Source: Pseudomonadota bacterium (lineage in GTDB: Bacteria > Bdellovibrionota > Bacteriovoracia > Bacteriovoracales > Bacteriovoracaceae). Taken from it: a stretch of DNA of 5,695 nt. The stretch lies in contig JAEYUK010000344.1 in the NCBI GenBank assembly GCA_023432655.1, forward strand, positions 1 through 5,695. Direction: 5' to 3'. Position 1 is the stretch's first letter; every line of letters starts with the position of its first letter. Positions 1 through 5,695 of this stretch are shown here, in pieces. The position numbers and the translations under genes were made by a program. Under the pieces are notes generated by a model. That model saw only the letters and a list, made by a program, of their open reading frames with translations, was not told where the DNA came from and made no database searches.

Positions 1-644
1 GGGCTGTAGTGCTCATCAGTCGCACTAATAAGTCTCGCCCCTAGAGAAAGGGAAGCATTATTGAATTCACCCACGACACTCGCCCAATTCTTTTTAATCT
101 CCTCAGGTGTAACCTCATACTTAATCGCCAGAGGTTTTATTGTTTGCGGAATTTTATCCTCATAGACACGAGACTGTCCGTCGAAGGTTATCTTGATGTC
201 ATCAGGTAAATCTGAGTAGAGTCCCAGACGAGTGAATCCCCCATCAGGGAACTGGGAAGCACGGATTTCACTCACCTTATCCGTGGCCTTAGGTAGAGCG
301 ATTCTCATCTCTGAGTGACCTAAAAGTTTAGTCTTAGGAAGTATTTCAACCCACTCCCCATTAACCTTCCCTTCAATCCTCACCGCCGGAGCATAATTTC
401 CTGAGTGGTATTTGGTCGAGAGGAGAATAAAGCGAATCACTTCCGGGCGCGAGAGTTCAAAGACCATTTGATCGACACCGGCGGTATTGTGTCGAACACT
501 TTCCCAGCTATCCATGATTTTACCCTGGGATCCAAAGAGCTCAGGATCAAACTTAGGCAGATGATCACTTAAAAGATTGTCAGCGCGGGCAAAGAGTTCA
601 TTGGTTACTTCGGTGATCTTCCCCCCCACACACAGGTTAAATGA
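1..644 (-). other. Domain 4 of the fusion: allantoicase (first repeat complete, second cut by window edge)
   Basis: Residues from about 1203. Allantoicase hydrolyses allantoate to ureidoglycolate and urea. The first repeat has the family's main marks: GGK at 1209-1211, followed by NELFARADNLL (compare SDEFFAPAENLL), KIMDSWESVRH with Trp1249-Glu-Ser-Val-Arg-His, YHSGNYAP ending at Pro1288, then FPDGGFTRLGLY with PDGG at 1335-1338. The second repeat opens near 1404 with GARLISATDEHYSP and is cut after about 12 residues. Roughly 150 more residues should follow to the left of the window. A linker of about 55 residues (1148-1202) joins it to the hydrolase; its assignment to either neighbour is uncertain. 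Confidence 0.92.
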
Positions 645-3600
645 AGCGAGAGGATCTTTTGGCCCCTTGTCTGTGATTTCTTCCGGACGAGTCCGCTCGA
701 AGGCATCAAAGATAAGACTCTTGTACCCAACATTAACTATATTTTCCTGCGAAATACTTTGGACGGAAAAATTCGTTTGAAATTTCCGGTAATCAATTCC
801 GGAAATATGAAATTCCTTCAATATTTCCTGAGTCACTTCTGCATTAAAGAGAACGCCACTTAATTCAGCATTGGAAAGAACCACCAGCCCTTTACCTCTG
901 TCCGGTCCAAAGAAACAATGGAGGAAGATCCCTCTAAAGCCGTCGTTGGCCCCTTGGTGAAGCATAAAGCGATTAGGTCCAGCTTCTACAATAAAAATAC
1001 CCAGTCCCATCAGGGCCCCCATAAACTTTCGGCATCCTTTATCCGTTCCAAAGAGCATGAGTCGGGCAGTATCATGAGATATGCCACCAGAACCTTTCAG
1101 ATCCTGATAGGCCGCTGCCAGATGCTCCAGGAAGTGGGCCATGGAATGAGTGGTTCCCATCGCTCCGGCGGCGAAGGCCGGAAACATTTTACGAGTTCCT
1201 TCTACTTCTTTTCCTTGATCATTAAATCCGTGAGCGTAGCTCACTCCCGGAAGATTAGTTTGTTCAAAACTAAACTCGTCCATCTCGAGTGTTAATAGAA
1301 AATCCCGGGTAAGCTCCCGAATATTTTTTCCAGAGTGTTTTTCCAGAAGATGCTCGAGGATTAAAAATCCTCCACCGGAGTATTGAAACTTTTCTCCTGG
1401 AGGATTAATGATTTTTACCGGTTCATAACCATATTTTTCATTCCCTTCGATAAATTCAGAAATCTTAGGCATGGAAGATGTGAGCGGGACGCCATTCACA
1501 TAATGAAGATTTAAAGCAGAATGATTCATCAGGTGACAAAGTTTTAAACTAGAATCAAATCCTAATTCTGGCAAAAACTCATTAACCGAAGTCTCAAGTG
1601 ATAGGCCCGCTTTTTTAAAGTATTCCAGCGCAAAAGCTGTGGCGACACTCTTACTAAGAGAAGCAAATTCAAACCAGGTCGTTTTACTGGCAGACCCCAA
1701 GCCTAAATTCTGATGCCCCTCAGGGGTTATAATAGTAATCTGGGCCCCATTGATATGGTGTTTATTAAAAGAAGAACTGATCTTCTCGAATAAATGATTG
1801 AGAGGATGGACCTTCATTCTTTTTTGGGTAATAAGCCACAGGGCCTCCCGGGCATTATCCAATTCCTCTGCTTCCGAATTATTGATTCTCTGCTTAAGAA
1901 GACTCTGAAGTTCCGGGCCACTTTTTCCGGCAGCGGAAACTAAAAACTTCATGCCAAATTTTTTCTTATACTCTTCTCCTAATTTCAGAAGTTCTTCCTG
2001 ATGGGAATGAACCATGGACTGCTCGGAGGTCGCCATCTTATCCAGGGTTTTGGCATGGGCCCCAATGTCACCATGAAAGGAAGCTGCATCAAGAATATCT
2101 TTCATCTCAAAACGACGGATTAAACTCTCAGCGGTTTTCTCACAGGTCACAAGACCTTTGGCCATTTTCTTCGTAAAGCGAACACTCCCACACATTTCAA
2201 AATAATAATTAAAGCGTTTGATGTAATCGTTAAGTTCGAATTTTTTGGAATCAAGTTTAAGCACTTCCTCCCAAGGATTTGCCGAGGCGCGAACAGAATC
2301 AATTGTGAATGGAAGAAGGAGCTGAGTGGCAAACTCAACAGGATTCTTGTCACACATGAGTTTAATCATGAGCTTCATCGCAACCGGATACCATTTTTCA
2401 GTACGAGCATCCCACTTTACCTGAACAATTTTCTTCTCGTTGGATTTATCTTTCCGGATAAAATCCATTTCCTCGTGGGCAATTTTTAAAAATTCGGAGA
2501 GAGAAAAGCGCCCATGATGAATCTCGTGCCATACTTCCCAACGGGATCGCTCAGCTGTTGCCAGATCATCCATCACCCGCACCGGAACATCACCTAAGCT
2601 TGCGGGTAAGGCCACACAACCATTTCCGGAAAGCCAATCAGTTAAATACTGAAGACTCTGAAAAACGTTATAACGAATCTCCTCTGGATCATTATTGGCG
2701 ATAAATACTGATTCTTTTAAATCGGCCACGATAAGGGAGCGAGCATAAAGAGGATTATTCTTATCGAGTCCCTGAATATCCGGGCCATGAATAAAATCGA
2801 TAATCTCTGGATGATATTTCTCTTCCAAAAGAGATTTTACTAATGTTTCTAATTTACTGCTGTCACCTTGGGCGTGAAACTTCCAGGCTTCAGTTAAGGC
2901 GAGACCTAAACGCACAAAATCCGGGTGTGCCACCCAAAATCCATCCAGGCCACGCTTAAACTGAGTGATGACATCCCGGATATAACCTTTAATGGTCACT
3001 TGGTAAGATGGAGTTTTAAGATCAGTGGTCACCGGGAGAATGCCATACATTCCTCCTACCTTAATTCCTCCTCGAGGGCCCACCACTTGGGCCAGAAGAT
3101 CGTGGGAAGCTTTAATATATTTAATCACAATATCCGGATCGGCCTTAACCGGAATCCGGTAATGAGGATCCTCTTTAAAAAGCCTCGCCGTACTTGCTAA
3201 GTAGTCATGCCAACCAAGACTTGCCCCGGCAAAATAAGGATAGAGTTCATCCATAATATCATGGGTACGAAAAACCGCACGTGGATTTTCCAGAACGATC
3301 ATCAGTCTGATGCTACCAGTTGCGTAGGAAGGATAGGTCTTCTTAAGAAGCCTCTCTGCTTTCTCCAACATGATTCTGATATAACGGGCCTCTTCTTCGT
3401 TTTCTAGTTTTGGAACATAAAAGGCCAGGGCCTTAGGGTTATGCCAATTTCTGAAAAAATGAAGAGCAAAATCATAGAGGTGCAGAGGCAGAGGTTCGCC
3501 TTTATAGAACATAAAAAAACAAGGAAGAGCGAGACCAGGGAAACGCTTAATTGGAAGTGAGAGTTTATCCTGGGCCAACTCGTATTTTTTCCCGTCATCT

Positions 3601-4250
3601 ACACTCAAATTACCTTCCAGACATTTTGTGAGATTAACACCTGCACTGATGAGATCTTCTCTGAGCGGGGTTTTTGAATCCTCATCATCTGCCCCCCATT
3701 TAGGAAGAGATTCATGAGTGGAGAGAAGTTCACTTACAATTTCCGGCTCATCTTTAAGCTTCCGGTGGTAGGCGTTCATAGCATTAATCGAGAGCTTGGC
3801 CGAATCTGGTGGACCGAAAAGAGTCACGTGATTTCCCTTGAGCCAATCAGGAAGGGCCGCCACTGGTTGACCGCCAGTTTGGGCGTAATTATCAGTCTTA
3901 GGCCCCAGGACAATCCGCCCTTCCGCATCTTCCTGACCCATAATGGTCATGTAATCAGGGCTTAAGTAATCCCGTTTAAATTCTTCATTATAACTTTTAA
4001 GCGCGCGAGTTCTCTCATCTATAAATTTACGATCTCTCATCCTACGATTAAGGACGAGGTTAAGCTCCTCTTTAACTTCCTCATAAAGTTCACAGAGAAA
4101 GCGCAGTGACTCCGATCCCTCTAATCCCTCACTAACTCCGAGATGAAGAATATCCGGAAGTCCATCTATGGGTTTAGCGGTGTTTAATAAATGGGCCTTT
4201 ATATCAGGAGAGAGAAAATCATCGTAATAAGGAATTTCAGATTTTTTCAA
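1..4250 (-). CDS. Giant uricolytic fusion protein: malate synthase / OHCU decarboxylase / serine hydrolase / allantoicase (3' end cut by window)
   Basis: One open frame with no stop runs from a TTG at 4250 to the left edge (1416 complete codons). Four enzyme domains are recognisable in order: malate synthase (about residues 1-655), OHCU decarboxylase (660-812), a class C beta-lactamase-fold serine hydrolase (813-1147) and allantoicase (from about 1203). Only the first of the two allantoicase repeats is complete; the second starts near residue 1404, so I estimate the full protein at about 1550-1600 residues. There is no signal peptide or membrane segment at the N-terminus, so it should be cytoplasmic. 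The TTG start is chosen because GAGGT lies 7 bases upstream and only one base separates it from the stop of the hydroxyisourate hydrolase gene. An in-frame ATG at 4280 is possible, but it has no good ribosome site and would overlap that gene by 29 bases. The domains cover late urate catabolism plus glyoxylate assimilation. Domain identities are clear from motifs; activity of each is inferred. Confidence 0.93.
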   Translation of the reverse strand, partial: MKKSEIPYYDDFLSPDIKAHLLNTAKPIDGLPDILHLGVSEGLEGSESLRFLCELYEEVKEELNLVLNRRMRDRKFIDERTRALKSYNEEFKRDYLSPDYMTIMGQEDAEGRIVLGPKTDNYAQTGGQPVAALPDWLKGNHVTLFGPPDSAKLSINAMNAYHRKLKDEPEIVSELLSTHESLPKWGADDEDSKTPLREDLISAGVNLTKCLEGNLSVDDGKKYELAQDKLSLPIKRFPGLALPCFFMFYKGEPLPLHLYDFALHFFRNWHNPKALAFYVPKLENEEEARYIRIMLEKAERLLKKTYPSYATGSIRLMIVLENPRAVFRTHDIMDELYPYFAGASLGWHDYLASTARLFKEDPHYRIPVKADPDIVIKYIKASHDLLAQVVGPRGGIKVGGMYGILPVTTDLKTPSYQVTIKGYIRDVITQFKRGLDGFWVAHPDFVRLGLALTEAWKFHAQGDSSKLETLVKSLLEEKYHPEIIDFIHGPDIQGLDKNNPLYARSLIVADLKESVFIANNDPEEIRYNVFQSLQYLTDWLSGNGCVALPASLGDVPVRVMDDLATAERSRWEVWHEIHHGRFSLSEFLKIAHEEMDFIRKDKSNEKKIVQVKWDARTEKWYPVAMKLMIKLMCDKNPVEFATQLLLPFTIDSVRASANPWEEVLKLDSKKFELNDYIKRFNYYFEMCGSVRFTKKMAKGLVTCEKTAESLIRRFEMKDILDAASFHGDIGAHAKTLDKMATSEQSMVHSHQEELLKLGEEYKKKFGMKFLVSAAGKSGPELQSLLKQRINNSEAEELDNAREALWLITQKRMKVHPLNHLFEKISSSFNKHHINGAQITIITPEGHQNLGLGSASKTTWFEFASLSKSVATAFALEYFKKAGLSLETSVNEFLPELGFDSSLKLCHLMNHSALNLHYVNGVPLTSSMPKISEFIEGNEKYGYEPVKIINPPGEKFQYSGGGFLILEHLLEKHSGKNIRELTRDFLLTLEMDEFSFEQTNLPGVSYAHGFNDQGKEVEGTRKMFPAFAAGAMGTTHSMAHFLEHLAAAYQDLKGSGGISHDTARLMLFGTDKGCRKFMGALMGLGIFIVEAGPNRFMLHQGANDGFRGIFLHCFFGPDRGKGLVVLSNAELSGVLFNAEVTQEILKEFHISGIDYRKFQTNFSVQSISQENIVNVGYKSLIFDAFERTRPEEITDKGPKDPLASFNLCVGGKITEVTNELFARADNLLSDHLPKFDPELFGSQGKIMDSWESVRHNTAGVDQMVFELSRPEVIRFILLSTKYHSGNYAPAVRIEGKVNGEWVEILPKTKLLGHSEMRIALPKATDKVSEIRASQFPDGGFTRLGLYSDLPDDIKITFDGQSRVYEDKIPQTIKPLAIKYEVTPEEIKKNWASVVGEFNNASLSLGARLISATDEHYS
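810..1814 (-). other. Domain 3 of the fusion: class C beta-lactamase-fold serine hydrolase, candidate allantoinase
   Basis: Residues about 813-1147. The fold family (Pfam beta-lactamase, PF00144) is clear: FASLSKSVATAF carries the S-x-x-K pair Ser864/Lys867, PGEKFQYSGGGF carries Tyr957-Ser-Gly (the family's Y-x-N/YSG), and FMLHQGANDGFRG carries His1098-Gln-Gly in place of the K-T/S-G motif, as in many esterase- and peptidase-like members. At about 335 residues it is a full-length domain with the catalytic set intact. No export signal precedes it, which argues against a cell-wall or antibiotic role. It is inserted between the enzymes for the steps before and after allantoin ring opening. These enzymes attack cyclic amides or esters by an acyl-serine mechanism, so hydrolysis of the allantoin ring is a plausible but untested job. 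It could also be a structural module or act on another amide or ester. Confidence 0.85.
1815..2273 (-). other. Domain 2 of the fusion: OHCU decarboxylase
   Basis: Residues about 660-812. OHCU decarboxylase turns 2-oxo-4-hydroxy-4-carboxy-5-ureidoimidazoline, the product of hydroxyisourate hydrolase, into (S)-allantoin. Seen here: FHGDIG with His726 (the family's HPxxG, catalytic His), SEQS with Glu743 (the family's SxxEQ, catalytic Glu), YKKKFGMKF starting at Tyr761, AAGKS ending at Ser777, QRINNS, and a closing ITQKR with Arg811 in the place of the family's C-terminal substrate-binding Arg. At about 150-160 residues the length is normal. The usual Pro after the catalytic His is Gly here. Fusions of this enzyme with allantoicase are known in bacteria; here a further hydrolase domain lies between the two. 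Confidence 0.87.
2286..4250 (-). other. Domain 1 of the fusion: malate synthase (isoform A type)
   Basis: Residues 1-655. Malate synthase condenses glyoxylate with acetyl-CoA to give malate. Family landmarks appear in order: KLSINAMNA at 152-160 (compare the family's KMxINALNS), ADDEDS at 187-192, an R-x-x-G motif at Arg236 (catalytic Arg), Glu321 and Asp349 (magnesium ligands, 28 apart, the same spacing as Glu427/Asp455 of malate synthase G), GGMYGILP, DGFWVAHPD with His442, SGNGCV at 541-546, and MDDLATAERSR from 560 with Asp562 as the likely catalytic base. A C-terminal helical plug-like region (to about 655) resembles the end of isoform A enzymes. The domain is about 120 residues longer than a typical isoform A protein. 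Part of that is extra sequence around residues 456-515, between WVAHP and SGNGCV. All key residues seem kept, so it is probably active. The likely role is disposing of glyoxylate from ureidoglycolate. Confidence 0.9.
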
Positions 4251-4251
4251 G

Positions 4252-4569
4252 TTAACTACCTCGGTAAGTAGAATGTCCATAAGGATTTAAAAGTAAGGGT
4301 ACGTGATATTTTCGATTCGTATCTTTCACTCGAAAAGAGATGGGCACATTTAAAAAGAAATGTTCATCGTTTTTGTAATAATCTTCGATATGAAAAGTCA
4401 GGCGATAATCACCAGCTTCACGGGGGCAATCAAAAACAATGCGGCCATCAGTATTGGTTTTATCCAAAGCGAGCTTTTGCCACTCCCCTTGGTTATTTTT
4501 CTCTAACAGAACCGGCACATTGGATGCAGGAAGACCTTTTGTGGTATCAAGGATATGGGTACTGATCAT
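4252..4569 (-). CDS. uraH: 5-hydroxyisourate hydrolase (transthyretin-related)
   Basis: Complete protein of 105 residues. It hydrolyses 5-hydroxyisourate, the unstable product of urate oxidation, to OHCU. The N-terminus ISTHILDTTKGLPA, the internal TDGRI and the C-terminus YHVPLLLNPYGHSTYRGS are the signatures of this family; the terminal YRGS separates it from true transthyretin. The expected catalytic residues are present: His5, Arg43, His89 and the last residues Tyr102-Arg-Gly-Ser105. It lacks a signal peptide, so it should be cytoplasmic. The start is fixed by the family N-terminus and by a good ribosome site overlapping the stop of the upstream gene. It sits between the urate oxidase gene (5 bases upstream) and the fusion gene (1 base downstream), matching its place in the pathway. 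Other names in use for the family are hiuH and pucM. Confidence 0.96.
   Translation of the reverse strand: MISTHILDTTKGLPASNVPVLLEKNNQGEWQKLALDKTNTDGRIVFDCPREAGDYRLTFHIEDYYKNDEHFFLNVPISFRVKDTNRKYHVPLLLNPYGHSTYRGS
4258..4262 (-). promoter_or_regulatory. Ribosome binding site GAGGT that sets the TTG start of the fusion gene
   Basis: GAGGT reads on the minus strand 7 bases before TTG 4250. It lies inside the last codons (YRGS) of the hydroxyisourate hydrolase gene, whose stop TAA ends at 4252. A strong site in this place favours TTG over the upstream ATG at 4280 and implies that the two genes are translated in a coupled way. Confidence 0.7.
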
Positions 4570-4572
4570 AAA

Positions 4573-4579
4573 ACCTACT
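4573..4579 (-). promoter_or_regulatory. Ribosome binding site of the hydroxyisourate hydrolase gene
   Basis: AGTAGGT on the minus strand matches the AGGAGGT consensus at 6 of 7 positions and ends 3 bases before ATG 4569. It contains the TAG stop (4577-4575) of the urate oxidase gene, so a ribosome ending there lies on the next initiation site. This suggests translational coupling. Confidence 0.6.
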
Positions 4580-5695
4580 TTTTATATTCAAAGCTCAAGG
4601 CCTTGGCACCTTGGCCTGTCACCGTTAATTCTTGGGTCAATGTTCCAAAGACCTCATGCCACGCCTCAATAGTGTACTGACCCTCCGGAAGAGAAGGCAA
4701 GACGAATTCCCCCCGCTCGTTACTCACGTTAAAAAACGGATGATCCATAATCGCCACATAGGCCCCCATCCAAGGATGGACCGAACACTTGGCCTGCAAG
4801 AAGAGTTCAGGTTGAGTGAAGACTCTGGTTTCCCTCTGATCTTTTTTAGGCATGGCCACGTTGAATTTTTTATTCACTTTAGTGACTGACCGGACGTTAT
4901 GAAAAATCGCATCCGAATTGATGAATGTCACTTTTTGTCCGACTCTCGCCCCAGCGACACGCGGGATATAGATACATCCCTTTTGATCCAGAACGACTTC
5001 TTCTTTTGGAACTTCGGAAAAACTTAGTCCTTCATGACCTTTTACGACTCTTACTAAAACGTTCTGAAGCTTCCCATCATTCACTATCACTTCATTCGAA
5101 AAGACTTCACCCCCATTCTGAGAGCATCCTGCCGGGAGATTCAGTTTTTTTCCTTGAGGAACAACACCTTGAAAACGCACAACTCCCTTAACATCAAATG
5201 TTTTTCCACTCTTTACGACGGAGGTTTTAGGTTTAACTTCCTGCTGGGCTTCCGGCACTGGAACTTCCGGAGTATCGGCCACCGCGGTATTTCTTTCTTG
5301 TGAGAAAACTATCACAAAGGAAATGAGCGCTATGCCGACGACTGCGGCCGATAGAGATCGTCTCGGCTTTGAAATTCTTACCACAAAGTATTCTCTAATG
5401 AGCGCTCCACCGGCACTAATCAGGAGGAGGATAAGCCAGTTGTAATCGTGTCCATAGGTATTAGGAAAATGGTTACTCAGCATGATGAAAATAACTGGCA
5501 AGGTGAAATAAGTATTATGAGTTGAGCGGTTCTTGGCATTCTTCCCCCACTCTTGATTCACCGGTTCACCCTTTCTTGAGGCCTCAACCATTTTAAGCTG
5601 ACGGGGGATAATTCTCATAAAGACGTTGGCCGTCATCCAGGTTCCAAGCATACCTCCCACATGAATGTAGGCCGCTCTTCCGCTTAGGGTGTGAC
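4575..5695 (-). CDS. puuD: PuuD-type membrane urate oxidase with C-terminal cupredoxin domain (5' end cut by window)
   Basis: Partial: 372 residues visible, and the frame is open through the right edge. Numbering here starts at the Met at 5660, with 11 more codons before it. LSGRAAYIH-MGGMLGTWMTANVFMRIIP, then HNTYFTLPVIF and SNHFPNTYG, are typical of the urate oxidase membrane domain (Pfam Urate_ox_N), which oxidises urate to 5-hydroxyisourate. Membrane segments lie near residues 1-18, 50-65, 73-94 and 104-120; earlier ones must lie outside the window. A Pro/Glu/Val-rich linker (127-150) leads to a cupredoxin domain (about 155-305) with likely type 1 copper ligands His254, Cys292, His295 and Met298 (CSVHPWM). 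It ends in a carboxypeptidase-regulatory-like beta-sandwich (310-361). No CxxCH haem motif is present, although characterised PuuD proteins carry a cytochrome c tail. This puuD is unrelated to the E. coli putrescine gene of the same name. Confidence 0.88.
   Translation of the reverse strand, partial: HTLSGRAAYIHVGGMLGTWMTANVFMRIIPRQLKMVEASRKGEPVNQEWGKNAKNRSTHNTYFTLPVIFIMLSNHFPNTYGHDYNWLILLLISAGGALIREYFVVRISKPRRSLSAAVVGIALISFVIVFSQERNTAVADTPEVPVPEAQQEVKPKTSVVKSGKTFDVKGVVRFQGVVPQGKKLNLPAGCSQNGGEVFSNEVIVNDGKLQNVLVRVVKGHEGLSFSEVPKEEVVLDQKGCIYIPRVAGARVGQKVTFINSDAIFHNVRSVTKVNKKFNVAMPKKDQRETRVFTQPELFLQAKCSVHPWMGAYVAIMDHPFFNVSNERGEFVLPSLPEGQYTIEAWHEVFGTLTQELTVTGQGAKALSFEYKK

Noticed and set aside
918..1295. 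125-codon open frame on the plus strand
   Set aside because: It lies opposite the serine hydrolase domain, matches no family I recognise, and the minus-strand frame carries clear catalytic motifs over the same bases.
810..1814. An antibiotic-resistance beta-lactamase
   Set aside because: There is no signal peptide, the third motif is HQG rather than KTG, and the domain is embedded in a cytoplasmic purine-catabolic protein.
2147..3598. Two short minus-strand frames (2147-2353 and 3404-3598) in other phases
   Set aside because: They overlap the OHCU decarboxylase and malate synthase coding frame, which is continuous and motif-rich.
1..4250. The four domains as separate genes joined by sequencing error
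   Set aside because: All motifs from residue 1 to 1416 are in the same phase and no stop occurs in between; the inter-domain linkers have no start-like sites that would demand separate genes.
4570..4574. A promoter or terminator between the genes
   Set aside because: The gaps are 5 bases and 1 base, too short to hold either.
4632..5191. Plus-strand open frames of 85-88 codons opposite the urate oxidase tail
   Set aside because: They are antisense shadows of a recognisable cupredoxin coding region, with no sensible protein features.
4575..5217. A cytochrome c tail on the urate oxidase, as in known PuuD proteins
   Set aside because: No CxxCH motif is present; the three Cys residues are isolated and one sits in a copper-binding CSVHPWM motif.

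Overview
The window holds three tightly packed genes, all on the minus strand, so transcription runs from the right edge to the left. Together they encode oxidative uric acid breakdown. There is almost no non-coding DNA: 5 bases separate genes 1 and 2, and 1 base separates genes 2 and 3. I see no RNA gene, mobile element, CRISPR array or terminator. The promoter must lie beyond the right edge. The organism is a bacterium of moderate G+C content, with Shine-Dalgarno sites and a TTG start. A Bdellovibrionota-type bacterium (Bacteriovorax/Peredibacter-like) would fit, but this is a weak impression and not demonstrated.

Right to left: (1) 5695-4575 is the C-terminal part of a PuuD-type integral membrane urate oxidase. 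Its tail is a blue-copper (cupredoxin) domain rather than the cytochrome c domain known from this family. (2) 4569-4252 is a complete 105-residue 5-hydroxyisourate hydrolase. (3) 4250-1 is one uninterrupted frame of at least 1416 codons that runs off the left edge. It encodes, in order, a malate synthase, an OHCU decarboxylase, a serine beta-lactamase-fold hydrolase and an allantoicase.

The arrangement follows the pathway: urate to 5-hydroxyisourate (gene 1), to OHCU (gene 2), to (S)-allantoin (second domain of gene 3), then [hydrolase domain], then allantoate to ureidoglycolate plus urea (fourth domain). The malate synthase domain could take the glyoxylate released at the end of the pathway, plus acetyl-CoA, and feed it to central metabolism as malate. 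The one step between OHCU decarboxylase and allantoicase is hydrolysis of the cyclic amide of allantoin. No classical metal-dependent allantoinase is present, and the serine hydrolase domain sits exactly at that place in the chain. The main hypothesis from this window is therefore that a beta-lactamase-fold domain acts as an unconventional allantoinase inside a uricolytic multienzyme. Ureidoglycolate lyase is also missing from the window.
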